64,000 bases of DNA from Roseateles depolymerans (GTDB lineage Bacteria > Pseudomonadota > Gammaproteobacteria > Burkholderiales > Burkholderiaceae_C), in the NCBI GenBank assembly GCA_003241055.1, contig QFOD01000024.1, positions 1 to 64,000 on the forward strand. The letters run 5' to 3'. Position numbers and translations under genes: made by a program. Below, piece after piece: positions 1 to 8,827 of the stretch (position 1 is the stretch's first letter; every line of letters starts with the position of its first letter). The notes beneath the pieces are model-generated. The model saw only the letters and a program-made list of their open reading frames with translations, did not search any database and was not told the origin of the DNA.

Positions 1-1
1 G

Positions 2-67
2 CAATACTTGACCCCGACAGAGTTCAAACAGCAGCTCCGTCAAGACCCGCAACCCGCCGTCTTCTAG
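2..67 (+). mobile_element. C-terminal end of an IS3-like transposase (partial)
   Basis: An open frame enters from the left edge and stops at TAG 65-67. Its last residues read YLTPTEFKQQLRQ and then DPQPAVF, which resembles the end of IS3-family OrfB integrase-core transposases, where a P-H-S-A-L-G-Y-x-T-P-x-E-F stretch precedes the C terminus. Only 21 residues are visible and no terminal inverted repeat was recognised just downstream, so family and completeness cannot be settled from this window. Confidence 0.45.
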
Positions 68-162
68 GAATTACTGTCTCGGAATTCCCGAGCAGGTCAT
101 TCGAGCATCGGAGGGAACCCGCCCGCGCAGCGGGTGGGCGGCGGAACAGGGGCCGCTCTTTG

Positions 163-190
163 CCCACTTTCTGGCGGGACAGAAAGTGGG
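163..190. repeat. Palindromic repeat, 10-base arms
   Basis: CCCACTTTCT at 163-172 is the exact reverse complement of AGAAAGTGGG at 181-190, with an 8-base loop. Together with the palindrome at 331-366 it resembles the interspersed ACTTTCT/AGAAAGT type of intergenic repeat found in many proteobacteria. That family assignment is from memory; the inverted symmetry is seen directly. Confidence 0.7.
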
Positions 191-330
191 TCGGCCGCCG
201 GGACGAAATCCCGGCATGGGCCTGGCAATAAGCAATGCGTCATGCGGAGCAACGCCATTTGAGTCCTGCTGCTTTTGCGAAGAGCCTTTCGACCCGCAGC
301 ACCGCCGCGGGAATCCGCCCCGCGATGGCG

Positions 331-366
331 GGTAACTTTTCTCTGTCGCGCCAGAGAAAAGTCACC
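331..366. repeat. Palindromic repeat, 15-base arms
   Basis: GGTAACTTTTCTCTG (331-345) and CAGAGAAAAGTCACC (352-366) pair at 14 of 15 positions around a 6-base loop, followed by AAAAGAGGAGCGC. The shape (AAAGTnACC followed by AAAAGA) is that of a common intergenic mobile-like repeat of beta- and gammaproteobacteria. There is no T-tract, so a terminator role is unlikely. Confidence 0.7.
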
Positions 367-598
367 AAAAGAGGAGCGCTAATTCAACAGCCACTGCGAG
401 CCAGCTTAATCGGGAGCAGAGGCCTAGAGGCCAGAAGCGAGCCGCTGCGCTCTCGCGCTGGACTTGTGAAGAGCACCAGTCATCGCCCCTTCACGCCGGT
501 CAAGGCGCGGCTGCACGCCGACGCCGGGCAAAAGGCCAAAGGCATGTCCGCGCGGTGAACTCCCGGCGTCGGCCGCCGCCAAGAACCAAAATCCCCCC

Positions 599-1387
599 AT
601 GCCCCTCCTGCGCCTCTTCTTCACCGCCCTCCAATTCCTCACCCGCCTCCCCATCCCGAAATGGGTGGGCTTCGAGCCCGCATGGCTGGCCCGCTGCGCG
701 CCCTACTTCGTGCCGGTGGGCGCGCTGGTGGGCGCCCTGTCCGGTGCGGTGCTGTGGGCAGCGTGCTGGTGCTGGTCGCCGCTGGTGGCGGTGGTGCTGG
801 CGATGGCGGCGGGCGTCTACATCACCGGCGGCTTTCATGAGGACGGCCTGGCCGACACCTGCGACGGCCTCGGCGGCGCCGTCACGCGCGACAAGGCGCT
901 GACCATCATGAAGGACTCGCGCCTGGGCAGCTACGGTGCGCTGGGCCTGGTGCTGGTGCTGGGGCTGAAGGCGGCCGTGCTGCTGCAGCTGGCCCAGCAA
1001 GACCCGGCCCTGGCGGCGCTGGCCCTGGTGTGGAGCCAGGCCGTGAGCCGCGCGCTGCCGGTGATGCTGATGGCCAGCCTGCCCTATGCCGGCGACCCGG
1101 AGCATGCCAAGGCCAAGCCGCTTGCCAGTGGTGTCACGCCGGGCGACCTGGCGCTGACCCTGGCCTTTGCCGCGCTGGCCTGCCTGGCCCTGGTGGCGCT
1201 GCGCCCCGAGCTGCTGAGCGAGCTGGCCCGCGCCGTGCCGCTGGCCCTGCTGCTGCTGCTGTGGCTGCGCGGCTGGCTGGCGCGCCGCCTGGGCGGCTAC
1301 ACCGGCGACACGCTGGGCGCCAGCCAGCAGCTGGGCGAGCTGGCCCTGCTGCTGGGCCTGGCGGCCGAGCTGCCGCTGGGGTTCTGA
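599..1387 (+). CDS. cobS: Adenosylcobinamide-GDP ribazoletransferase (cobalamin synthase)
   Basis: This is the membrane enzyme joining adenosylcobinamide-GDP to alpha-ribazole (or its phosphate) in the last steps of vitamin B12 assembly. At 262 residues it has the usual family length. The early LQFLTRLPIP segment, the acidic GGFHEDGLADTCDG motif near residues 77-90, the MKDSRLGSYG segment near 104, and several hydrophobic helices to the C terminus are typical CobS features. No clear Shine-Dalgarno precedes the ATG. The next gene starts immediately after the TGA, so the pair is probably one operon. cobU and cobT, often adjacent, are not in this window; the upstream side is repeats and a transposase end, so the locus may have been separated from the rest of a cob cluster. 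Confidence 0.95.
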   Translation: MPLLRLFFTALQFLTRLPIPKWVGFEPAWLARCAPYFVPVGALVGALSGAVLWAACWCWSPLVAVVLAMAAGVYITGGFHEDGLADTCDGLGGAVTRDKALTIMKDSRLGSYGALGLVLVLGLKAAVLLQLAQQDPALAALALVWSQAVSRALPVMLMASLPYAGDPEHAKAKPLASGVTPGDLALTLAFAALACLALVALRPELLSELARAVPLALLLLLWLRGWLARRLGGYTGDTLGASQQLGELALLLGLAAELPLGF

Positions 1388-1912
1388 ATGCCCACCGTGT
1401 GGCGCCACCCGCGGCCCGAGGGCGTGGCCGGCCTGTGCGTGGGCGCGGGCAGCGATCCCGCCGTGCACTGGCGCCGCGCCAAGCGCCTGGCCCGGCGCAT
1501 CCAGGCCCATGCGCGCCGCCACCGGCTGGCGCATGAGGTGATCACGTCGCCGCGACAGCGCTGCGCCGACGTGGGCCGCTGGCTGGCGCGCTGGGGCTGG
1601 CGCCACCGCGTCGACGCGGCGCTGCTGGAGTTCGACTTCGGCACCTGGGAGGGCCGGCGCTGGCAGGCCATAGGCGCACCCGCGGTGGATGCCTGGATTG
1701 CCGACTTCGCCCAGCACCGGCCCGGCGGCGGCGAGAGCCTGGCCAGCCTGCTGGCGCGCTGCGCGGCCTGGCCGGAAGGGCCGGCGCTGATCGTGGGCCA
1801 CGGCGGCTGGATGCTGGCGCGCCGCTGGGCGCTGCAGCACCCGGGCCTGCTGCCCACGGCGGCGCAATGGCCGGCGGCGCCGCGCTATGGCGAGTGCTGG
1901 GCGCTGGACTGA
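1388..1912 (+). CDS. cobC: Histidine phosphatase family protein, CobC-like
   Basis: A 174-residue member of the histidine phosphatase (phosphoglycerate mutase-like) superfamily. The N-terminal catalytic motif appears as WRHPRP near residue 5, an RHP variant of the RHG motif. A second conserved segment is EFDFGTWEGRRW near residue 82, and the second catalytic histidine is in VGHGGW near residue 138. Starting on the base after the cobS stop, it is most likely alpha-ribazole-5'-phosphate phosphatase, which supplies dephosphorylated alpha-ribazole or acts on the cobalamin phosphate product. The superfamily also includes phosphatases on other substrates, so the CobC role rests mainly on context. 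Confidence 0.8.
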   Translation: MPTVWRHPRPEGVAGLCVGAGSDPAVHWRRAKRLARRIQAHARRHRLAHEVITSPRQRCADVGRWLARWGWRHRVDAALLEFDFGTWEGRRWQAIGAPAVDAWIADFAQHRPGGGESLASLLARCAAWPEGPALIVGHGGWMLARRWALQHPGLLPTAAQWPAAPRYGECWALD

Positions 1913-1983
1913 CCCATCACTTCACGCAGCAGAGACATGCCCGGGGCATGATCGCGGCTTTGCCTGCTTCAAGGAGCCTGCCC

Positions 1984-3033
1984 ATGCGCCGCTTGCTGGC
2001 CACCGCGCTGACCACCGCCCTCACCGCCACCCTGCCGCTGAGCGCCCATGCCTGGGGCGCCGACGGCCACGAGACCGTGGGCGCGATTGCCGCCCAGCTG
2101 ATTGCCGGCAGCCCCGCCGAGGCGCGCGTGAACGCGCTGCTGGGCGGCCTCACGCTGCCGCAGGCCACCGTGTGGGCCGACTGCGTGAAGGGCATCGTGC
2201 CCAAGCTGGGCTACACCTACCCCAACCTCGGCAAGTACGCCTCCTGCGCGCCGCTGGAAACGCCGGCCCGCATCGCCGAGATGGCCGACTACGTGCGCCG
2301 CAACCAGGACCAATGCCACCCCAAGCCGGGCGAGGAAAGCTGCCACCAGCAGTACCACTACACCGACATCGCGCTGCAGCGCAGCCGCTACCTGGAGGGC
2401 TTCACCGGCACCAGCGGGCATGACGTGGTGGCGGCACTGCGCGCCAGCATCCTGGTGCTGCGCGGCCAGCCCGCACCCGCCCCCTTCGACCTGAAGCCGC
2501 GCGAGGCGCTGCTGCTGATGGTGCACGTGGTGGGCGACATGCACGAGCCGCTGCACGTGGGCGCCATCTACCTGGACCACGACGGCCACGAGGTGGACCC
2601 CGACAAGACCGGCTTCGACCCGGCCTCCAACACCGTCGGCGGCAATGCCATCCTGGTGGCCAACCCGACCACGCCGCAGCACGCCCCGCCGCAGGGCCAG
2701 CCGCCGCGCCTGCCCCGCCTGCACACGCTGTGGGACAACGTGCCGGCCGCGATGGCGCCCGACCATGTCGACGCCGCCTGGCTGGCCCAGGCCCGCAAGG
2801 TCAAGCCCAGCAGCGGCGACGCGCTGGACTGGCCGGCCCGCTGGGCGAGCGAGTCGCTGGAGGAGGCGCGCCTGGTCTACGACGGCCTGAGCTTCTCGCC
2901 CAAGCAGGACAAGGCCTGGACGGCCACGCTGCCCACCGGCTACGCGCAGCGCGAGGACGCGATCAAGCGCCGCGAACTGACGCTGGCCGGCGCCCGCCTG
3001 GCGCAGCTGCTGAAGACGGTGTTCCCGAACTGA
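1984..3033 (+). CDS. Secreted S1/P1-type nuclease
   Basis: The start is the ATG behind an AGGAG at about 1971, and it gives a clean signal peptide (MRRLLATALTTALTATLPLS then AHA). Cleavage before W would leave the mature protein beginning WGADGHE. In the zinc-dependent S1/P1 nuclease family this N-terminal tryptophan and following histidine are metal ligands. Further ligand-type motifs are YHYTDI near residue 122 and the HVVGDMHEPLH motif near 183, then GGNA. At 349 residues it is slightly longer than typical. Role: periplasmic or extracellular single-strand nuclease/3'-nucleotidase, probably for nucleic-acid scavenging. It ends 21 bases from the convergent ferredoxin gene. Confidence 0.9.
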   Translation: MRRLLATALTTALTATLPLSAHAWGADGHETVGAIAAQLIAGSPAEARVNALLGGLTLPQATVWADCVKGIVPKLGYTYPNLGKYASCAPLETPARIAEMADYVRRNQDQCHPKPGEESCHQQYHYTDIALQRSRYLEGFTGTSGHDVVAALRASILVLRGQPAPAPFDLKPREALLLMVHVVGDMHEPLHVGAIYLDHDGHEVDPDKTGFDPASNTVGGNAILVANPTTPQHAPPQGQPPRLPRLHTLWDNVPAAMAPDHVDAAWLAQARKVKPSSGDALDWPARWASESLEEARLVYDGLSFSPKQDKAWTATLPTGYAQREDAIKRRELTLAGARLAQLLKTVFPN

Positions 3034-3054
3034 GGGCGCGCGCGAGAGGCGGCC

Positions 3055-3309
3055 TCAGGCCGCCTGGCCCGTGAGGCGCTGGTACTTCTGCATCAGCGTC
3101 TCGCGGCTCTCCACATGCTGCGGGTTCACCGGGATGCAGGCCACCGGGCACAGCGATACGCACTGCGGCTCGTCGAAGTGGCCCACGCACTCGGTGCACT
3201 TGGCCGGGTCTATCTCGTAGAACTCCACGCCCATGTAGATGGCCTGGTTGGGGCAGACCGGCTCACAGACGTCGCAGTTGATGCAGTCGTCCGTGATCAT
3301 CAGTGCCAT
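3055..3309 (-). CDS. YfhL-family 2[4Fe-4S] ferredoxin
   Basis: An 84-residue ferredoxin starting MALMITDDC with a strong GGAGGCGA ribosome binding site 3 bases from the ATG. Cluster I ligands are C-x2-C-x2-C-x3-CP from residue 9; cluster II is the longer CTEC-x8-C-x3-CP arrangement typical of the YfhL/Alvin-type ferredoxins. It is a soluble low-potential electron carrier with unknown partners. It is the last gene of a minus-strand train behind rsmD and coaD, an arrangement common in betaproteobacteria, but separated from coaD by 125 bases, so it may have its own promoter. Confidence 0.93.
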   Translation of the reverse strand: MALMITDDCINCDVCEPVCPNQAIYMGVEFYEIDPAKCTECVGHFDEPQCVSLCPVACIPVNPQHVESRETLMQKYQRLTGQAA

Positions 3310-3434
3310 GCTTCGCCTCCATCGGGCTGGCGGACGACTACGGCAAGCGCCTGCAGGCGCTCGCCGCGCACGTCGGGGCAAGGCATGCCTTGCCGATTCC
3401 CGCCGCGCGTGTCGGTAATCATCAAGACCATGGC

Positions 3435-3935
3435 TCAGGCCTCCCTGGCGCAACGCGCCTTGAGCCGCTCCAGCACGCCGGCCGACACGAAGGGCGACAC
3501 GTCGCCGCCCAGCGTCGCGATTTCTCGCACGAAGGTGCTGGAGATGAACTGGTGCTGGTCGCCCGGCGTCAGGAAGACGGTCTCGACCTCGGGCATCAGC
3601 TTGCGGTTCATGCCGGCCATCTGGAACTCGTATTCGAAGTCGCTGACCGCGCGCAGGCCACGCACCACGACGCGGCCGCCGTGGCTGAGCACGAAGTCGC
3701 GCAGCAGGCCGTCGAAGGCGATCACCTCCACATTGCCCAGCGGCCGCGCAACCTCCTGGGCCATGGCCAGGCGCTCGTCCAGCGAGAACAGCGTCTTCTT
3801 GTGATGGCCCACGGCGACGGCCAGGATCAGGCGTTCGAACAGGCCGGCGGCGCGGCGCATCAGGTCTTCGTGGCCCACGGTGATGGGGTCGAAGGTGCCG
3901 GGGTAGATCGCGGTGATGGTGGTGCGGCTGGTCAT
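3435..3935 (-). CDS. coaD: Pantetheine-phosphate adenylyltransferase
   Basis: CoaD transfers AMP from ATP to 4'-phosphopantetheine, the penultimate step of coenzyme A synthesis. The 166-residue protein has the full family pattern: the nucleotidyltransferase motif YPGTFDPITVGH near residue 8, the RGLRAVSDFEYEFQMA segment near 86, and the ISSTFVR motif near 126. The start is the ATG giving MTSRTTITAIYPG; a longer frame upstream adds 17 residues with no family support. It lies 31 bases after rsmD, the conserved rsmD-coaD pairing. Confidence 0.97.
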   Translation of the reverse strand: MTSRTTITAIYPGTFDPITVGHEDLMRRAAGLFERLILAVAVGHHKKTLFSLDERLAMAQEVARPLGNVEVIAFDGLLRDFVLSHGGRVVVRGLRAVSDFEYEFQMAGMNRKLMPEVETVFLTPGDQHQFISSTFVREIATLGGDVSPFVSAGVLERLKARCAREA

Positions 3936-3966
3936 GCGGCTTGGCAGGCCCGGGATGGGCGCTGTA

Positions 3967-4575
3967 TCAGTCGGCAGAGCCGGCATTGTCGTCGCGGCGC
4001 AGCAACTGGTAATGGACCGCGCCGGCCCTCCCTTGTCGCCACGCGGTGAAGCCGGCCGGCGGGGTCAGCTCATGCGGCGACTCGGCATAGATCAGCCCGT
4101 CGGGCGTCAGCAGCGGCACGGCGGCAGCCAGCGCGGCGTCGAACAGGCCGGCCGCGAACGGCGGGTCCAGCAGCACCAGGTCGAAATGCCCGCGCGGGCC
4201 GCGCGCCATCCAGGCCAGCGCGTCGGCCGCGTGCAGGCGCACGGCCTCGGCGCCCAGCTTGCGCTGCACCGCGCGCAGGCCCTCGGCCAGGCGCGCATCG
4301 CGCTCGATCATCACCACCTCGGCCGCGCCACGCGACGCGGCCTCGAAACCCAGGGCGCCGCTGCCCGCGAACGCGTCCAGCACGCGCCAGTCGGTCAGCG
4401 TCTGGCCCAGCCAGTTGAACAGCGTCTCGCGCACGCGGTCGGACGTGGGGCGCAGGCCGGGTGCATCGGGCACCGGCAGCTTGGAGCGCTTCCAGCGGCC
4501 GCCGATGATGCGGATCTCGCCCGGGGCACGTGCCGTGGTGGCGGGAGCTGCGGGGCGGCGGGGGGTGTTGCTCAC
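3967..4575 (-). CDS. rsmD: 16S rRNA (guanine(966)-N(2))-methyltransferase RsmD
   Basis: RsmD methylates G966 of 16S rRNA in the 30S subunit. The 202-residue protein shows IRIIGGRWKRSKLPVP near residue 21, the conserved RPTSDRVRETLFNWL segment, the SAM-binding DAFAGSGALGFEAASRGA motif near residue 67, and the catalytic LLDPPF (DPPF motif) near 138. The start is a GTG whose bases overlap the hisF stop (GTGA), so translation is probably coupled to hisF. A poorly conserved 18-residue N-terminal arm precedes the domain. Confidence 0.95.
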   Translation of the reverse strand: MSNTPRRPAAPATTARAPGEIRIIGGRWKRSKLPVPDAPGLRPTSDRVRETLFNWLGQTLTDWRVLDAFAGSGALGFEAASRGAAEVVMIERDARLAEGLRAVQRKLGAEAVRLHAADALAWMARGPRGHFDLVLLDPPFAAGLFDAALAAAVPLLTPDGLIYAESPHELTPPAGFTAWRQGRAGAVHYQLLRRDDNAGSAD

Positions 4576-5351
4576 AGGCGGACAGGGATGCCGCGCTGCG
4601 CCATCACCGCCTTGGCCTGGCCCACCGTGTACTCGCCGAAGTGGAAGATGCTGGCGGCCAGCACCGCGTCGGCGCCACCCTGGGTGATGCCGTCGGCCAG
4701 GTGGTCCAGCGAGCCCACGCCGCCGGAGGCGATCACCGGCACCGGCACCGCATCGCTGACGGCGCGCGTGAGCTCCAGGTCGAAGCCGCTCTTGGTGCCG
4801 TCGCGGTCCATGCTGGTCAGCAGGATCTCGCCGGCGCCGTACTCGGCCATCTGCCTGGCCCATTGCACGGCATCCAGGCCCACGTTCTTGCGCCCGCCGT
4901 GGGTATAGACATCCCAGCCCGGGCCGCGTGCGGCGAGGTCGTCGCCATGGCGGCGCTTGGCGTCTATGGCGACGACGATGCACTGCGCGCCGTAGCGGTC
5001 GCTGGCCGCGCGTATCAGCTCGGGCTCGGCCACGGCGGCGGAGTTGAAGCTGACCTTGTCGGCCCCGGCATTGAGCAGCCGGCGCACATCGGCCACCGAC
5101 CTGACCCCGCCGCCCACGGTCAGCGGGATGAAGACCTGGGCCGCCACCGCCTCGATGATGTGCAGGATGAGGTCGCGCCCGTCGCTGGTGGCGGTGATGT
5201 CCAGGAAGGTGAGCTCGTCGGCGCCCTGCTCGTTGTAGCGCGCGGCGATCTCCACCGGGTCGCCCGCGTCGCGCAGGTCCACGAAGTTGACGCCCTTGAC
5301 GACGCGACCTGCGGTCACGTCCAGGCAGGGAATGATGCGTTTGGCGAGCAT
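4572..5351 (-). CDS. hisF: Imidazole glycerol phosphate synthase subunit HisF
   Basis: HisF is the cyclase subunit of the HisH/HisF glutamine amidotransferase complex. It converts PRFAR plus ammonia into imidazole glycerol phosphate and AICAR. The 259-residue TIM barrel starts MLAKRIIPCLDV, with the catalytic aspartate in CLDV (D11) and in the DRDGTKSG segment. The phosphate-binding glycines are in TVGGGVRS and IASGGVG. It is separated from hisA by the ATPase gene at 5403-6584. Unlike many operons of this order, hisI and hisE do not follow; rsmD does. Confidence 0.98.
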   Translation of the reverse strand: MLAKRIIPCLDVTAGRVVKGVNFVDLRDAGDPVEIAARYNEQGADELTFLDITATSDGRDLILHIIEAVAAQVFIPLTVGGGVRSVADVRRLLNAGADKVSFNSAAVAEPELIRAASDRYGAQCIVVAIDAKRRHGDDLAARGPGWDVYTHGGRKNVGLDAVQWARQMAEYGAGEILLTSMDRDGTKSGFDLELTRAVSDAVPVPVIASGGVGSLDHLADGITQGGADAVLAASIFHFGEYTVGQAKAVMAQRGIPVRL

Positions 5352-5402
5352 GGCGGGATTGTCCTTCAGCAGGCCGCGCGCGCGGCGCGGCGGGGGGTGT
5401 GT

Positions 5403-6584
<1,182 letters not shown>

Positions 6585-6612
6585 GGCGGGAGGCGGCCGT
6601 GAGTCCGGCCGC

Positions 6613-7356
6613 TCAGGCCGGGTTCAGCACGTCGGCGCGGGCCTGGGCGGCGGCGAAGTCCAGCGCGCCGGTGTAGATGGAGCGTCCGCAGATCACGCCC
6701 TCCACGCCCTCGCTCTCGACCGCGCACAGGCGCTCGATGTCGGCGATGTCGGACAGGCCGCCGGACGCGATCACCGGGATGGTCAGCGCCTGCGCGAGCT
6801 TGACCGTGGCCTCGATGTTGATGCCGGTCAGCATGCCGTCGCGGCCGATGTCGGTGTAGATCACGCCCTCGACGCCGTAGTCCTCGAACTTCTTGGCCAG
6901 GTCCACGACCTCATGGCCGGTGAGCTTGCTCCAGCCGTCGGTGGCGACCTTGCCGTCCTTGGCGTCCAGGCCCACGATGATGTGGCCGCCGAAGGCGCTG
7001 CAGGCATCGCGCAAAAAGCCCGGGTTCTTGACCGCGGCCGTGCCGATGATCACGTAGCTGAGGCCGTCGTCCAGGTAGCGCTCGATGGTGTCGAGGTCAC
7101 GGATGCCGCCGCCCAGCTGGATGGGGATCTCGTCGCCCACCTCGCGGATGATGGCCTTGATGGCCGACTCGTTGACCGGCTTGCCCGCGAAGGCGCCGTT
7201 CAGGTCCACCAGATGCAGGCGTCTCGCACCCGCATCCAGCCAGCGCCGGGCCATCGCGGCCGGGTCCTCGCCGAAGGTGGTGGAGTCATTCATGTCGCCT
7301 TGCTTGAGGCGGACGCAGCGACCGTCTTTCAGGTCGATGGCGGGGATCAGCAGCAT
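6613..7356 (-). CDS. hisA: ProFAR isomerase HisA
   Basis: HisA catalyses the Amadori rearrangement of ProFAR to PRFAR in histidine synthesis. The 247-residue TIM barrel begins MLLIPAIDLKDGRCVRL with the catalytic Asp8 in IDL, has the LGGGIRDL phosphate-binding loop, the second catalytic aspartate in YTDIGRDGML near residue 130, and IASGGLS near the C terminus. The gap of 135 bases to hisH is long for this operon and holds a GC-rich repeat. Confidence 0.98.
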   Translation of the reverse strand: MLLIPAIDLKDGRCVRLKQGDMNDSTTFGEDPAAMARRWLDAGARRLHLVDLNGAFAGKPVNESAIKAIIREVGDEIPIQLGGGIRDLDTIERYLDDGLSYVIIGTAAVKNPGFLRDACSAFGGHIIVGLDAKDGKVATDGWSKLTGHEVVDLAKKFEDYGVEGVIYTDIGRDGMLTGINIEATVKLAQALTIPVIASGGLSDIADIERLCAVESEGVEGVICGRSIYTGALDFAAAQARADVLNPA

Positions 7357-7437
7357 GGCCGAGGCTAGGTCAGTCGAGTGGAGAAGGAGGGGTGGGGAGC
7401 GACTCAGCGGACGCCGCGGAACCGGCTTTGCCGGGCC

Positions 7438-7480
7438 GCTGGCGGCGCCCCCTCGAGGGGGCCGGCGCAGCCGGTAGGGG
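7438..7480. repeat. GC-rich palindromic intergenic repeat between hisH and hisA
   Basis: GCCCCCTCGAGGGGGC at 7447-7462 is a perfect 16-base palindrome, flanked by GCGGC/GCCGGCGC tracts. It lies inside the hisH-hisA gap. Its CCCCTCGnGGGG core recalls GC-rich interspersed repeats common between genes of Comamonadaceae-type genomes (recalled, not searched). A similar element lies upstream of hisH. Confidence 0.5.
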
Positions 7481-7491
7481 GTGGGCCATCC

Positions 7492-8130
7492 TCAGGGCTT
7501 CCAGTGCAGGAAGTTGCGATACAGGGCGAGGCCCAGCGCGGCACTTTTCTCGGGGTGGAATTGGGTCGCAAAAATGTTATCCCGCGCAATGGCGCAGGTA
7601 AAGCGAGTGCCGTAGTCGGTCTCACCGGCCGCGTGATCGCGGTGCTCGGTGCTGGCGTAGTAGCTGTGCACAAAGTAGAACCAGCTCTCGTCCGGAATGC
7701 CTAGCCAGACCGGATGGGGTCGGGTCTGGCTCACGCGGTTCCAGCCCATCTGCGGCACCTTGTAGCGGCTGCCGTCGTCCTGCAGCCGGCCCTCCAGCTG
7801 GAAGCGCTGCACGCGGCCCGGGATCAGACCCAGGCCGGGGGTGTCCTGCTCCTCGCTGTGGTCCAGCAGCATCTGCATGCCCACGCACACACCCAGCAAG
7901 GGCTTGTTGGCCGCGGCCTCCAGCACGGCGTCCTTGACGCCTGATGCGGCCAGCTCGGCCATGCAGTCGCGCATCGCGCCCTGGCCCGGCAGCACCACGC
8001 GCTCGGCGGCGCGCACCACGGCGGGGTCGCTGGTGATGGCGACGTCAAAGCCCTGGCCCTCGGCCGCGTGAAGCACCGCCTGCGACACCGAGCGCAGATT
8101 GCCCATGCCGTAGTCGACCACCGCCACCAC
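7492..8130 (-). CDS. hisH: Imidazole glycerol phosphate synthase subunit HisH
   Basis: HisH is the glutaminase subunit that feeds ammonia to HisF. The class-I amidotransferase triad is visible: the nucleophile in GVCVGMQMLL and the His-Glu pair in TQFHPEKS near the C terminus. VVDYGMGNLRSV opens the domain and LPGQGAM contains the oxyanion strand. I chose the GTG at 8130 because it gives the usual length (212 residues) and has AGGGG five bases upstream. An in-frame ATG at 8226 overlapping the hisB stop (ATGA) would add a 32-residue low-complexity leader encoded by a palindromic repeat. Both starts are possible. Confidence 0.93.
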   Translation of the reverse strand: MVAVVDYGMGNLRSVSQAVLHAAEGQGFDVAITSDPAVVRAAERVVLPGQGAMRDCMAELAASGVKDAVLEAAANKPLLGVCVGMQMLLDHSEEQDTPGLGLIPGRVQRFQLEGRLQDDGSRYKVPQMGWNRVSQTRPHPVWLGIPDESWFYFVHSYYASTEHRDHAAGETDYGTRFTCAIARDNIFATQFHPEKSAALGLALYRNFLHWKP

Positions 8131-8220
8131 GCGAGCCCCTCGTCGAACGGGGTCGTTCGACGATCCCCCGAGGGGATGCGGGCCGGCTTGGGGCGGCCCG
8201 GCGCTCGGCCCTGCGGCTGT
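8131..8220. repeat. Palindromic repeat cluster at the 5' side of hisH
   Basis: Between hisB and the HisH domain lies a structured stretch. CGTCGAACG (8141-8149) pairs perfectly with CGTTCGACG (8154-8162) around GGGT. Directly beside it ATCCCC (8163-8168) pairs with GGGGAT (8172-8177). A GGGCCGCCCC-rich segment then runs towards hisB. The composition matches interspersed GC repeats rather than coding constraint, and if the upstream ATG is used the repeat is translated as the HisH leader. Confidence 0.55.
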
Positions 8221-8222
8221 CG

Positions 8223-8822
8223 TCATAGTGACCCCTTGGTGGACGGGATCACGCCGGCCGAACGTGGGTCGGGCGTGGTGGCCATGCGCAGTGCGCGGCC
8301 GAAGGCCTTGAAGATGGTCTCGCACTGGTGGTGTGCGTTGTGGCCCTTGAGGTTGTCGATGTGCACCGTGGCCAGCGCCAGGTTGGCAAAGCCCTGGAAG
8401 AACTCGAAGGCCAGCTGGGTGTCGAAGGCGCCGATGCTGCCCGACGTGAACTTCACGTCCATGTGCAGGCCGGGGCGGCCGGAGAGGTCGATCACCACGC
8501 GCGACAGCGCCTCGTCCAGCGGCACATAGCTGTGGCCGTAGCGCGTGAGGCCGGCCTTGTCGCCCACTGCCTGCGCGATCGCCATGCCCAGCGTGATGCC
8601 CACGTCTTCCACCGTGTGGTGGCCGTCGATGTGCAGATCGCCCTCGCAGTGGATGTCCAGGTCCATCAGGCCGTGTCGGGCGATCTGGTCCAGCATGTGG
8701 TCGAAGAAGCCGATGCCGGTGTGCAGCTTGGCCTGCCCCGTGCCGTCGAGATTGACCGAGACGCTGATGCGCGTCTCCTTGGTGTTGCGGGTGACCTGGG
8801 CGGTACGCATGGAAGTGGCCAT
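8223..8822 (-). CDS. hisB: Imidazoleglycerol-phosphate dehydratase HisB
   Basis: Monofunctional IGP dehydratase of 199 residues, removing water from imidazole glycerol phosphate to give imidazole acetol phosphate. The paired Mn-binding motifs are GDLHIDGHHTVED near residue 64 and GHNAHHQCE near 165, with TGIGFFDHMLDQ near 35 and STKGSL at the end. The start MATSMRTAQ is 5 bases from the hisC stop; the internal ATG at M5 is an alternative. The last sense codons before the TGA (TCA, CTA) are rare for this GC-rich DNA, consistent with a repeat boundary at the gene end. Confidence 0.98.
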   Translation of the reverse strand: MATSMRTAQVTRNTKETRISVSVNLDGTGQAKLHTGIGFFDHMLDQIARHGLMDLDIHCEGDLHIDGHHTVEDVGITLGMAIAQAVGDKAGLTRYGHSYVPLDEALSRVVIDLSGRPGLHMDVKFTSGSIGAFDTQLAFEFFQGFANLALATVHIDNLKGHNAHHQCETIFKAFGRALRMATTPDPRSAGVIPSTKGSL

Positions 8823-8827
8823 GAGGT

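Larger units (their letters stand above)
68..598. other. 531-base non-coding stretch with two palindromic repeats
   Basis: No convincing gene lies here. The stretch holds two related-looking palindromes (163-190 and 331-366, listed separately) after the transposase end. A 107-codon open frame at 235-558 runs through the second palindrome, has no recognisable family and no ribosome binding site, and is probably fortuitous. No cobalamin riboswitch (B12 box or conserved core) was recognised upstream of cobS. Confidence 0.6.

Noticed and set aside
235..558. Open frame of 107 codons in the repeat region before cobS
   Set aside because: No family resemblance, no ribosome binding site, and it runs straight through a palindromic repeat; likely fortuitous.
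500..1867. Minus-strand frame of 455 codons opposite cobS-cobC
   Set aside because: Low-complexity Gln/His/Arg composition with no motif; an antisense shadow.
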